From Opitutia bacterium Tous-C1TDCM (GTDB lineage: Bacteria > Verrucomicrobiota > Verrucomicrobiia > Opitutales > Opitutaceae): a stretch of DNA of 51,660 nt. The translations under genes were made by a program, and so were the position numbers. Positions 1 to 7,154 of the stretch are shown here, one piece after another. The stretch spans positions 1-51,660 of the forward strand of contig NEUS01000014.1 in NCBI GenBank assembly GCA_002288455.1, given 5' to 3'. Numbering within the stretch: position 1 is the stretch's first letter; each line of letters starts with the position of its first letter. The notes under the pieces are model-generated. The model did no database searches, was not told where the DNA came from, and saw only the letters and a list, made by a program, of their open reading frames with translations.

Positions 1-183
1 GTAATGCAAAAACAGCCGCACCCCGTTCACGTGCGGATCCCGGTACAGGTGGTCGATCCGGCTCGTGTTGAACGTCGACGCCCGCCGGATCACCCCGTGC
101 ACCTCGTAGCCTTTGTCCAACAACAGTTCGGCCAAATAGGATCCGTCTTGCCCGGTGATACCCGTAATCAGTGCTTTTTTCAT
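1..183 (-). CDS. gmd: GDP-mannose 4,6-dehydratase, N-terminal part (runs off the left edge)
   Basis: This is the first 61 codons of a gene read leftwards from ATG at 183. The protein starts [20 protein letters not shown], followed by [12 protein letters not shown] and [22 protein letters not shown] is the Rossmann nucleotide-binding signature (GxxGxxG) of GDP-mannose 4,6-dehydratases, and the RRASxFNTxRIDHLY stretch is nearly diagnostic for Gmd within the extended SDR family. The enzyme converts GDP-D-mannose to GDP-4-keto-6-deoxy-D-mannose in the cytoplasm, the first step towards GDP-L-fucose or other deoxysugars of surface polysaccharides. The catalytic Tyr/Lys lies outside the window. The gene diverges from the hypothetical gene at 381, with 197 bases between them. 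Family call is firm; the downstream sugar pathway is unknown. Confidence 0.93.
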   Translation of the reverse strand, partial: MKKALITGITGQDGSYLAELLLDKGYEVHGVIRRASTFNTSRIDHLYRDPHVNGVRLFLHY

Positions 184-380
184 TCAGGAAGCGGCAAAAA
201 TACCGGCGGCCCGCGCGCGCAGGCAAGCCCCGCCCTTGGATTTTCGCTTCCGGAAACCCTGATTGCACGCCCGACTCCGGCGGCCGTTTCGCCCGCAGAC
301 CGGCGTATCCACCGGCAAATCACGCCGGGAAATTTTTGTCGCCCGCGCCGCGCGGATCTGTTGCTTTTCCTTTCCCGCCC

Positions 381-755
381 GTGACTTCCCCGACTCCTGC
401 TCTCGCCATCATCGACGGCACGCTCTGCCGGCTCACCCGCAAAGGCACCCGCGCCGCCGGCCACGCCCCGCTCGCGACCGCCGTCGTGGAATTCCTCCAG
501 TCCGGGCCCCGCATCTATGTCCGCGAGCACACCTGCGGGCTGCTCCCGGGCCTCGCCAATCTCTACTGTCTCGACGGCGATTTCCGCCTGCTCTGGCTCG
601 CCGCCTGGCCCGACTTCGCCGATCCCTGCGCGACCATCGCCGGCGAGGCCGACGGCATCCTGACGGCGACGTCCCTCCAAGGCGCCACGGTCCGGCTCGA
701 GGCCGAAACCGGCCGGCTGCTGCGCTGCGAGGTTCCGCTGGCCGTCGCGAGCTGA
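381..755 (+). CDS. Hypothetical protein, 124 aa
   Basis: No family is recognised. I chose GTG at 381 because the residues after it (VTSPTPALAIIDGTLCRLTR) look like ordinary protein, whereas the open frame upstream is Pro/Arg-rich and overlaps the control region of the divergent gmd gene. The product is small, without a signal peptide or membrane segment, and seems to be alternating beta strands: AIIDGTLCRL, PRIYVREHTCGLLPGLANLYCLDG, FRLLWLAAWPDFADPCATI and ATVRLEAETGRLLRCEV. Cys recurs but not in a clear CxxC metal site. The phrase NLYCLDGDFRLLWLAAWP recalls beta-propeller or PQQ-like strands that begin with a read-out value, but one such motif is not enough to assign it. A purine-rich heptamer repeat follows the stop codon within 13 bases. 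Confidence 0.6.
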   Translation: MTSPTPALAIIDGTLCRLTRKGTRAAGHAPLATAVVEFLQSGPRIYVREHTCGLLPGLANLYCLDGDFRLLWLAAWPDFADPCATIAGEADGILTATSLQGATVRLEAETGRLLRCEVPLAVAS

Positions 756-767
756 GGCCGGAATCAT

Positions 768-896
768 GCAGTTGTGTGAGCTGGGTTGAGAGTTGAGAGC
801 AAAACCGTTTGGTTTCGAACGTACCTTGCCGCGATTGCGTGGTCCGTGCCTCGGTCCGGTTCCGATCCTTCAACTTTCACCTTTCAACTTTCAACC
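768..896 (+). repeat. Stop-proximal heptamer repeat: sense arm, spacer and inverted arm
   Basis: Twelve bases after the stop at 755 begins GCAGTTGTGTGAG, running into GGTTGAGAGTTGAGAGC (to 800). A spacer of about 67 bases follows. Then comes a pyrimidine-rich inverted version at 868-896 (CTTCAACTTTCACC, TTTCAACTTTCAACC). The unit is a degenerate heptamer, TTGARAG or its complement. The same arrangement, with the same leading GCAGTTG and a similar spacer ending in GGTTCCGxTCC, recurs at 40970-41090. The two arms could pair in RNA, so a terminator or 3'-end stabilising role is possible. The function is inference. The rest of 756-1004 shows no other feature. Confidence 0.75.
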
Positions 897-1004
897 GCCT
901 GATCCTGCCCGAGCCCGCCCGGGCCGCGCCCCTGGTCGGCCACCCCGGCGCGATCAGGTTACAAGATTGAAACATCTACGCCCGTGCGGCGTCCTTTGAG
1001 CAGC

Positions 1005-1820
1005 ATGCCGAAGGACAGACTCCAGACCCAACGATTCGAACTGAAGTACATCGTCACGGAGGAGACCGCCCGGGCCGTGCGCCAGTTTGTCCGCTGCTAC
1101 CTGAAGCCGGATGAATTCGCCGCTTCCCTGCCCGACCAGTCCTATCCGGTCCACTCGCTCTACCTCGATTCGCCGGACCTCGCCACCTATCAGGCGGTGC
1201 AAACCGGGGAAAAAAACCGCTTCAAGCTCCGGATCCGCTACTACAGCTCCGAGGACGAGGCCGTCTACTTCGAGATCAAGCGCCGGACCAACGAGGTGAT
1301 TTCCAAGTCCCGCGCCAAGGTCCGCCGCGAATTCGTCGAACCCTTGCTCGAAGGCCGTCCGCCGCAGCTGAAACATCTCGTCGCGCCCGACGGGCGGCAA
1401 CTCGCCGCCCTGCAGGACTTCTGCCGGCTCATGCACCGGCTCAAGGCGACGCCCCGTTCCCACGTCGCCTATTTCCGCGAAGCCTGGATGAGTCCGGAAA
1501 ACAACTCGCTGCGCGTCACCTTCGACCGCGACGTGCGCTGCGAGCCGGAATTCGGCACCGCTTTCCGCACCGAGTTCGGCGAGGCCGTCGCGGTCTTCGG
1601 CCGCAACGTCGTGATCGAACTCAAGTTCCTCGACCGCCTGCCGCTCTGGTGCACGGAGCTCGTGCGCTCGTTCAACCTCCGCCGCGGCGGCGCGCCGAAG
1701 TATGCGCAGGGGGTCTTTTTGCTCGGCGAGCACCGCGTCTCCAACCAGGGCGTCGGCCTGAAACGCCCCCCCGCCCCCAAGCCGCGCGCCGCCGCGCCGG
1801 CTTCGGTGGCGGCCGCCTGA
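1005..1820 (+). CDS. VTC-domain polyphosphate polymerase family protein
   Basis: A 271-residue soluble protein. ATG at 1005 is preferred; GTG at 984 in the same frame would add seven residues, and neither has a clear Shine-Dalgarno. The start QRFELKYIV, the segment YLDSPDLATYQ, the basic KNRFKLRIRYY and the acidic/basic strand AVYFEIKRRTNEVISKSRAKV follow the VTC (PF09359) tunnel-fold pattern, in which Arg/Lys side chains bind phosphate chains and Glu binds the metal. Family members make polyphosphate from ATP (yeast Vtc4); bacterial homologues are often annotated polyphosphate polymerase without biochemical proof. The last 30 residues are a Pro/Ala-rich tail. It heads a tight three-gene operon with DUF4956 (27-base gap) and a HlyD-like adaptor, a grouping that suggests membrane-associated polymer handling. 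Confidence 0.86.
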   Translation: MPKDRLQTQRFELKYIVTEETARAVRQFVRCYLKPDEFAASLPDQSYPVHSLYLDSPDLATYQAVQTGEKNRFKLRIRYYSSEDEAVYFEIKRRTNEVISKSRAKVRREFVEPLLEGRPPQLKHLVAPDGRQLAALQDFCRLMHRLKATPRSHVAYFREAWMSPENNSLRVTFDRDVRCEPEFGTAFRTEFGEAVAVFGRNVVIELKFLDRLPLWCTELVRSFNLRRGGAPKYAQGVFLLGEHRVSNQGVGLKRPPAPKPRAAAPASVAAA

Positions 1821-1847
1821 GGCCGCGCGGGCGCTTTTTCCGCCATC

Positions 1848-2531
1848 ATGAACGCGCTCCTGCAGGGCGACTACGGGATCGCCCCGACCAATTTCGAGAC
1901 CGTTTTGCTGGCCATGCTCCTGGCGTTTCTCGCCGGCCAGTTCATCGCGTGGGTCTATATGTACACGCATTCCGGGATCTCCTATTCCCGGTCCTTCGTC
2001 GTCTCGCTGATTCTGATGCCGGTGATCGTCGCCCTCGTGCTGATGGTCCTCTCCAACAATCTCGTCACCGCCTTCGGCCTCATGGCCGTTTTCGCGATCG
2101 TCCGTTTCCGCAATATTCTCCGCGACACGCTCGATACGTCCTACGTGCTCGCCGTCATCGTCCTCGGCATGGCCTGCGGCACGCAGAAGTTTTCCACCGC
2201 CATCGTCGGCACTCTGGTGATCGCCGCCGTCATGATCTACCTCTGGTACACGTCCTTCGGCCACCGCCACCGCTACGACCTCATCCTCAATCTGCACTGG
2301 TCCCGCGCCGCCGCGGAAATCCCCGAACTCGAACGCGTGCTCGGCCGCTACAGCTTCAAGGCCCACTGCGCCAACCGCCACTTCGATTCCGATTCCACCG
2401 GCGCCGATCTTTCCTACCGGCTCCTGCTCCGCGATCCCGAGCGCGTGCCCGATCTCATCCGCGACCTCGGCAATTTGCCCGGCGTCGAACAGGTCTCGAG
2501 CATGAAGGCCGAGGACGAAACCGAAATCTGA
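1848..2531 (+). CDS. DUF4956 integral membrane protein
   Basis: A 227-residue protein with about four transmembrane helices in its first 140 residues (VLLAMLLAFLAGQFIAWVY; VVSLILMPVIVALVLMVL; a segment around FGLMAVFAIVRFRNIL; TLVIAAVMIYLWYTSF), then a soluble C-terminal domain of about 85 residues. FAIVRFRNILRDTLDTSYV is the most conserved stretch of the DUF4956 family. Such proteins usually sit beside VTC-domain polymerases, as here. By analogy with eukaryotic VTC complexes this protein could be the membrane partner of the polymerase, perhaps a channel for the growing chain; that is inference. The C-terminal part (ERVLGRYSFKAHCAN, FLPGVEQVSSMKAED-like end) resembles a small ferredoxin-like regulatory domain. 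It is followed after 2 bases by the HlyD-like gene, so translation is probably coupled. Confidence 0.85.
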   Translation: MNALLQGDYGIAPTNFETVLLAMLLAFLAGQFIAWVYMYTHSGISYSRSFVVSLILMPVIVALVLMVLSNNLVTAFGLMAVFAIVRFRNILRDTLDTSYVLAVIVLGMACGTQKFSTAIVGTLVIAAVMIYLWYTSFGHRHRYDLILNLHWSRAAAEIPELERVLGRYSFKAHCANRHFDSDSTGADLSYRLLLRDPERVPDLIRDLGNLPGVEQVSSMKAEDETEI

Positions 2532-2533
2532 GC

Positions 2534-3637
2534 ATGACCGCCCCGCTCGACCCCGTTCCCACCCCGCCGGCCCACCGCTGGCGGCAGGTGCGGATGCAAT
2601 ACCTGCCGCTCGTCGCCTTCGCGCTGGCGCTCGGCGCGGTGGCCGTCCTCTGGACCCAATGGGTCGCCCCGCCCACCCTCATCGGCGAAGCCGAAGCCGA
2701 CCGCGCCGAACTCCGCGCCGCCGCGCCCGGCACTGTCACCGGTCTCAACGTCTCCCTCTTCCAAGCCGTGACCGCCGGCCAAGTTGTCGGCTATCTCCAG
2801 CCGCAACCGCCCGCCGTGCTCGAAGCCTCGCTCGCCGTGATCCGTGCGGAAATCGATGTCATGCGCGCCACCCTCGATCCCGTCTCCGGCCAGCAGCGCG
2901 TCGCCCTCGACCGCGAACGCCTGCAACTCGACTGGATGGGCAAACGCGTCGAACTCGCCGCCCTCCGCGGCCAACTCCTCCAGGCCGAGACCACGCTCGC
3001 CCGCACCGCCGCCCTGCACCAGACCAAAATGGTCACCGACGAACGCTTCGACGAAATCCGCAACACCCGCGACGCCCTCCTCGCCCAGGTCAAAGCCCAG
3101 TCCGAACTCGTCGAGCAACTCGAGCCCGGCATCCGCCGCCTCTCCCCGGCCGAAGCCGACGGCAAAGTTTCCGTCACGCAGGGTCTGCGCGCCGCCATCC
3201 AGCAAAAGGAAAGCGAACTCCGTCTCGCCGAGACGCAGCTCGGCCCCCAGCCGTTGCTCGCGCCGATCGACGGCATCGTCACCCAGTCCTTCCGCCGCAA
3301 CGGCGAGGCCGTCGCCACCGCCGAACCGATCCTCGCGCTGACCGGCGCCCAAGTGAACCGCATCACCGGTTTCCTGCGCCCGCCGCTTCCGCTCGATCCG
3401 CAACGGGGCGCGCGCTTCGAGCTCCGCACGCGGACGCAACCCCGCCGGGCCGCCGTCACCGCCATTACGCAGGTCGGCCACCCCTTCGAGCCGGTTCCGC
3501 CCACGCTGCTCGCCGCCATGCACCTGCCGGTTGCCGCGCAACCCACCGACCTCGGCCTGCGGATCCAGTTTTCCGTGCCCGCCAACCTTGCCCTGCGCCC
3601 CGGCGAACTCGTCGACCTGATCGCCCTCGATCCGTGA
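2534..3637 (+). CDS. HlyD-like membrane-fusion / efflux adaptor protein
   Basis: A 367-residue protein starting at ATG 2534, two bases after the stop of the DUF4956 gene. One N-terminal transmembrane helix (about residues 22-43, LPLVAFALALGAVAVLW) anchors it. It continues with a lipoyl/barrel-sandwich half (AAAPGTVTGLNVSLFQAVTAG), a long helical hairpin of about 170 residues rich in Glu, Arg and Leu, the second sandwich half (LLAPIDGIVTQSFRRNGEAV) and a beta-barrel domain near the C terminus. This is the layout of periplasmic adaptor proteins. No inner-membrane pump or outer-membrane channel gene is adjacent. Its partners here are a polyphosphate-polymerase-type protein and DUF4956, which is unusual and suggests export of, or envelope anchoring for, their product (inference). 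Confidence 0.83.
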   Translation: MTAPLDPVPTPPAHRWRQVRMQYLPLVAFALALGAVAVLWTQWVAPPTLIGEAEADRAELRAAAPGTVTGLNVSLFQAVTAGQVVGYLQPQPPAVLEASLAVIRAEIDVMRATLDPVSGQQRVALDRERLQLDWMGKRVELAALRGQLLQAETTLARTAALHQTKMVTDERFDEIRNTRDALLAQVKAQSELVEQLEPGIRRLSPAEADGKVSVTQGLRAAIQQKESELRLAETQLGPQPLLAPIDGIVTQSFRRNGEAVATAEPILALTGAQVNRITGFLRPPLPLDPQRGARFELRTRTQPRRAAVTAITQVGHPFEPVPPTLLAAMHLPVAAQPTDLGLRIQFSVPANLALRPGELVDLIALDP

Positions 3638-3698
3638 ACCGCGCCGCATCCGCGGGGAAAGTTTGCCACCCCGCGCCCGCGCCCCTTGCTCGGCCCGC

Positions 3699-4655
3699 AT
3701 GACGACGGTGCGCGGCCAATTCCCCGACGAACAAACCGTCGACGGCGAATTCGCCCGGCAGGAGGACGCGTTCCGCAGCCACGTCGTTCCGGAAAGCTCG
3801 GCCCCGTTTCCCGCCGTCGCCGGCCGCTACCACCTCTACGTCTCCCTCGCCTGCCCTTGGGCGCACCGCACGCTGATCGTGCGCACGCTCAAACAACTCG
3901 AGTCCGTCATCGGCGTCAGCGTGGTCGATCCGGTCCGCGACGAGCGCGGCTGGGCTTTCCGCGACATCCCCGGCGGCACCATCGACCACGCGAACGGTTT
4001 CCGTTTTCTCAGCGAAGCCTACGCCGCCTCGATGCCCGGTTACCGCGGCCGCTGGACGGTGCCCGTCCTCTGGGACAAAGTCGCCGGCCGGATCGTCAAC
4101 AATTCCGAAGACGACATTTGCCGGATGCTGAACGGCCCGTTCGCCGCCCTCGCCCCGGGCCCCACGCCCGATCTGTTTCCGCCCGCGCTCGCCGCTGATC
4201 AGGACGCGCTCTCCGCCCGGATCTACGAAACGTTGAACAACGGCGTCTACCGCGCCGGCTTCGCCACCGGCCAACGCGCGTACGAACGCGCCGTGCGCCG
4301 GCTCTTCGCCACCCTCGACGAACTCGAGGTCCGGCTCGCGCAGTCGCGTTTCCTTTTCGGCCCGGAACCCGTGGAAACGGACTGGCGCCTCTTCTGCACG
4401 CTCGTGCGCTTCGACGCCGTCTACCACGGCCACTTCAAGTGCAACGTCCGCCGCCTCGCCGACTACCCGAACCTCTCCGCCTACCTGCGCGACCTGTTCC
4501 AGCTTCCCGGCATCGCGACGACGGTGAACTTCGACCACATCAAGCGGCACTACTACGTCACGCACACGGAGATCAATCCCACCGGCATCGTGCCGCTCGG
4601 ACCTGTGCTCGACTTCCTGTCGCCGCCCGGGCGCGACCGCCGGTTTCCCGCCTGA
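3699..4655 (+). CDS. Glutathionyl-hydroquinone reductase (omega/xi-class glutathione S-transferase)
   Basis: 318 residues from ATG at 3699; an earlier in-frame start at 3663 would add a poor Pro/Arg-rich leader. The N-terminal thioredoxin-like domain carries LYVSLACPWAHRTLIVRTLK, in which CPWAHR holds the catalytic Cys of the YqjG/ECM4/PcpF family. These enzymes reduce glutathionyl-hydroquinones with glutathione. VPVLWDKVAGRIVNNSEDDI provides the cis-Pro and the Glu-Asp pair (ESxxI-like) that bind glutathione, and the all-helical C-terminal half contains YETLNNGVYRAGFAT and FDAVYHGHFKCN, both typical of the family. The length matches the usual 310-330 residues. It stands alone between the VTC operon and the EF-G-like gene. 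The family call is solid; the natural substrate is not visible. Confidence 0.92.
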   Translation: MTTVRGQFPDEQTVDGEFARQEDAFRSHVVPESSAPFPAVAGRYHLYVSLACPWAHRTLIVRTLKQLESVIGVSVVDPVRDERGWAFRDIPGGTIDHANGFRFLSEAYAASMPGYRGRWTVPVLWDKVAGRIVNNSEDDICRMLNGPFAALAPGPTPDLFPPALAADQDALSARIYETLNNGVYRAGFATGQRAYERAVRRLFATLDELEVRLAQSRFLFGPEPVETDWRLFCTLVRFDAVYHGHFKCNVRRLADYPNLSAYLRDLFQLPGIATTVNFDHIKRHYYVTHTEINPTGIVPLGPVLDFLSPPGRDRRFPA

Positions 4656-4791
4656 CCGACCGCGGCGCCCCGCCGCGATAGAGCAAACCCCGCCCACTCC
4701 TCCGCAACGGCTGCGCAGGCAGCGGCTCCGGCGCGCGCTACCTTTGCGCCGCCGTTCCTCCCGTCGCGTCGCGAACCCAACCCCGTCCGTC

Positions 4792-6876
4792 ATGAAAGAC
4801 TACGCCTCCCCGCAGCTCCGCAGTTTCGCCCTGCTCGGCCACGCCTCCGCCGGCAAAACCATGCTCGCCGAAGCCATGCTCGTCTGCGCCGGCAAGATCG
4901 GCCGCGCCGGCACGATCGCCGCCGGCACCACCGTCTCCGACTACCACGCCAGCGAGAAACAGCACGGCATCTCCGTGCATTGCTCGCTGCTCCACCTCGA
5001 GTGGATGGAACGGAAATTCAACCTCCTCGATACGCCCGGCTACGCCGACTTCATCGCCGAAGGCCTCGGCGCCCTGCGCGTCGGCGACTTCGCGCTCATC
5101 GTCATCAACGCCGCGCACGGCATCGGCGTCGGCACCGACGCCGTCTGGGACTACGCCACGCGTTTCGGCCTGCCGAAAATCGTCGTCATCAACGGACTCG
5201 ACAAAGCCAACGTCCACTTCGACGCCGTCCTCGATTCCGCCCGCGAGCACTTCGGCAAAAACCTTTTCCCCGTCGCCGTCCCGCTCAACCCCGGTCCCGG
5301 CTTCAGCCACGTGCTCGATGTCATGCGCAACGAGACCGTGATCTATCCGCCCGGCGGCAACGGCCGCTACACCGAGCAACCGCCCGGCGCCCTCGGCGAA
5401 CGCGTCCAGCAGCTCCACCGCGAACTCATCGAATACGTCGCCGAATCCGACGACACGCTGCTCGAAAAGTTCTTCAACCAAGGCGCGTTGGCGGAGGACG
5501 AATTGCGCGCCGGCCTCCACCGCGCCGTGCAGCAGCAGGTCTTCGTCCCCGTCTTCGCCGTTTCCGCCGAGACCAACGTCGGCGTCGCGCGCCTCATGGA
5601 TTTCATCGCCAAATACGGCTCCTCGCCCCTCGACCGCGCCGAGGTCCCGGCCAAGGACGGCAGCGGCCTCCCCGGCACCGTGACGCTGGCGCAACCCGAA
5701 CCCGTGGCCTTCGTTTTCAAGACGATGAACGAGCCCGGCATCGGCGAGCTGTCGCTGTTCCGCATCTACGCGGGCACGCTCAAAAGCGGCGACGAATTGC
5801 TCAACGCCAACCGCGGCGTCACCGAGCGCCTCGGCCAACTCTACTTGCTCAACGGCCACGACCGCACGCCCGTGCCCGCGCTCCACGCCGGCGATCTCGG
5901 CGCCGTCGTGAAACTCCGCGAAACGCACACCGGCGACACGCTGTGCAGCCCGCGTTTCCAGGTCGTGCTGCCGGCCGTCGAATACCCCCAGCCCAATATC
6001 CACGGCGCGCTCCGCCTGCGCTCCAAGGGCGACGAAGACAAACTCGCCGTCGGTCTCGCCACCCTGCACCTCGAGGATCCGACTTTCCAATACCGCGTCG
6101 ACGACGAGGTCCACCAGACGATCGTCTCCGGCCAGGGCGAGATCCACCTCCAGGTCATCGTCGAACGCCTGCTCCGCCGCTTCGGCGTGCACGTCACGCT
6201 CGAGGAACCGGGCATCCCGTACCGCGAAACCGTCCGCGGCGCCGGCGATTCGCGCTACCGCCACAAGAAACAGACCGGCGGCGCCGGCCAGTTCGCCGAG
6301 GTCTGGCTCCGCGTGGAACCGGGCGCGCGCGACAGCGGCGTCGCGTTTTCCCAATCGCTCGTCGGCAACAACGTCGACCGCGTCTTCGTGCCCGCGGTGG
6401 AAAAGGGCGTCCACGCCGTCTGCCGCGAAGGCGTGCTCGCCGGCTATCGCATCACCGATGTGAAAGCCGACTTCTACGACGGCAAGATGCACTCCGTGGA
6501 CTCCAAGGACATCGCGTTCCAGGTCGCCGGATACCACGCCTTCAAGGAAGCCTTCCTCGCCGCCGGCCCCGTGCTGCTCGAGCCGATCCAAGCCATCGAG
6601 GTTATGGTGCCCGACGTCCACGTCGGCGCCATCCTCGGCGACCTCTCCGCCCGGCGCGGCCACATCCTCGGCGTCGAAACCGAAGGGCATTTCCAGATCG
6701 TCCGCGCCCAGGTCCCGCAAAAGGACCTGTACCACTACAGCACCGTCGTCCGTTCGCTCACCGGCGGCCGCGGCCGGCACCGCGAGCAATTCAGCCACTA
6801 CGCCGAGGTCCCCGCGGACCAGGCGCAGAAGATCGTGACGGAGCGGGCCAAGCGCGCCGTCGCCGCCGAAAAGTAA
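4792..6876 (+). CDS. EF-G-like translational GTPase (paralogue of elongation factor G)
   Basis: 694 residues starting at ATG 4792 (MKDYASPQLRSFALLGHASA). Domain order follows EF-G: G domain with P-loop GHASAGKT (residues 16-23), G3 motif DTPGY at 80-84, then domain II (around PGIGELSLFRIYAGTLKSGDELLNA), and domains III-V (IHLQVIVERLLRRFGVHV, then KKQTGGAGQFAEVWLRVEP and LGDLSARRGHILGVETEG). It is not the canonical fusA product: the P-loop reads HASAGKT rather than HVDAGKT, and the G4 box is NGLD at 134-137 instead of NKxD. Such EF-G-like or EF-G2 proteins are widespread, and their roles range from ribosome recycling to unknown. It stands alone with no ribosomal-protein operon nearby, and the stem-loops at 6966-6993 may end its transcript. 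Confidence 0.9.
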   Translation: MKDYASPQLRSFALLGHASAGKTMLAEAMLVCAGKIGRAGTIAAGTTVSDYHASEKQHGISVHCSLLHLEWMERKFNLLDTPGYADFIAEGLGALRVGDFALIVINAAHGIGVGTDAVWDYATRFGLPKIVVINGLDKANVHFDAVLDSAREHFGKNLFPVAVPLNPGPGFSHVLDVMRNETVIYPPGGNGRYTEQPPGALGERVQQLHRELIEYVAESDDTLLEKFFNQGALAEDELRAGLHRAVQQQVFVPVFAVSAETNVGVARLMDFIAKYGSSPLDRAEVPAKDGSGLPGTVTLAQPEPVAFVFKTMNEPGIGELSLFRIYAGTLKSGDELLNANRGVTERLGQLYLLNGHDRTPVPALHAGDLGAVVKLRETHTGDTLCSPRFQVVLPAVEYPQPNIHGALRLRSKGDEDKLAVGLATLHLEDPTFQYRVDDEVHQTIVSGQGEIHLQVIVERLLRRFGVHVTLEEPGIPYRETVRGAGDSRYRHKKQTGGAGQFAEVWLRVEPGARDSGVAFSQSLVGNNVDRVFVPAVEKGVHAVCREGVLAGYRITDVKADFYDGKMHSVDSKDIAFQVAGYHAFKEAFLAAGPVLLEPIQAIEVMVPDVHVGAILGDLSARRGHILGVETEGHFQIVRAQVPQKDLYHYSTVVRSLTGGRGRHREQFSHYAEVPADQAQKIVTERAKRAVAAEK

Positions 6877-6937
6877 ACCGCTCCGTCCGCCCGACCTCCG
6901 CGCGTCGCCCTGCCCGACCCACGCGCGTCGCCCGCCG

Positions 6938-6993
6938 TAGCCCGGCGCTTCAGCCCGGGTCTATCTTGGTTCCACGGCATTCCGTGGAACCAA
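6938..6993. repeat. REP-like palindromic element downstream of the EF-G-like gene
   Basis: Two short palindromes lie side by side. First is TAGCCCGGCGCTTCAGCCCGGG (6938-6959). Second is a perfect 12-base-pair hairpin, TTGGTTCCACGG at 6966-6977 and its complement at 6982-6993, closed by the four-base loop CATT. No T-tract follows on either strand, so it is not a standard intrinsic terminator. The paired palindromes in a convergent intergenic region resemble REP or miniature elements. It could still slow 3' decay of the EF-G-like mRNA. Whether copies occur elsewhere in the genome cannot be seen. Confidence 0.6.
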
Positions 6994-7035
6994 TATCCGC
7001 CGGAACTCCGCGCGCTCCCCTTCGCGCCAAAAAAA

Positions 7036-7100
7036 AGACCGATCCGGGAAAACGGAATCAGGTGCGCCCAGCGCCCTGCATCCGCCCTCCGGATCGGTCT
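7036..7100. terminator. Long-range inverted repeat between convergent genes, possible terminator
   Basis: AGACCGATCCGG at 7036-7047 is perfectly complementary to CCGGATCGGTCT at 7089-7100, with 41 bases between. On the minus strand the stem is followed by a run of eight T (7029-7036, overlapping the stem base), which fits a factor-independent terminator for the oxidoreductase gene that ends at 7155. The large loop is unusual for a terminator. A small RNA hairpin is the alternative. Confidence 0.55.
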
Positions 7101-7136
7101 CTCAATTCTGAGCTCTCAGCTCTCAGCTCTCAACTT
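7101..7136 (-). repeat. Stop-proximal heptamer repeat (minus strand)
   Basis: On the minus strand this reads AAGTTGAGAGCTGAGAGC and continues with further TGAGAGC units, beginning about 19 bases after the stop of the gene ending at 7155. It has the same polarity relative to the gene as the tracts at 768, 14062, 18693 and 40970: the purine-rich TTGAGAG form lies on the sense strand just after the stop. Confidence 0.7.
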
Positions 7137-7154
7137 ATCCTATACACCCGATCC

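Noticed and set aside
768..896. Heptamer tracts considered as a CRISPR array
   Set aside because: Unit is seven bases with no unique spacers of regular length, and there are no cas genes.
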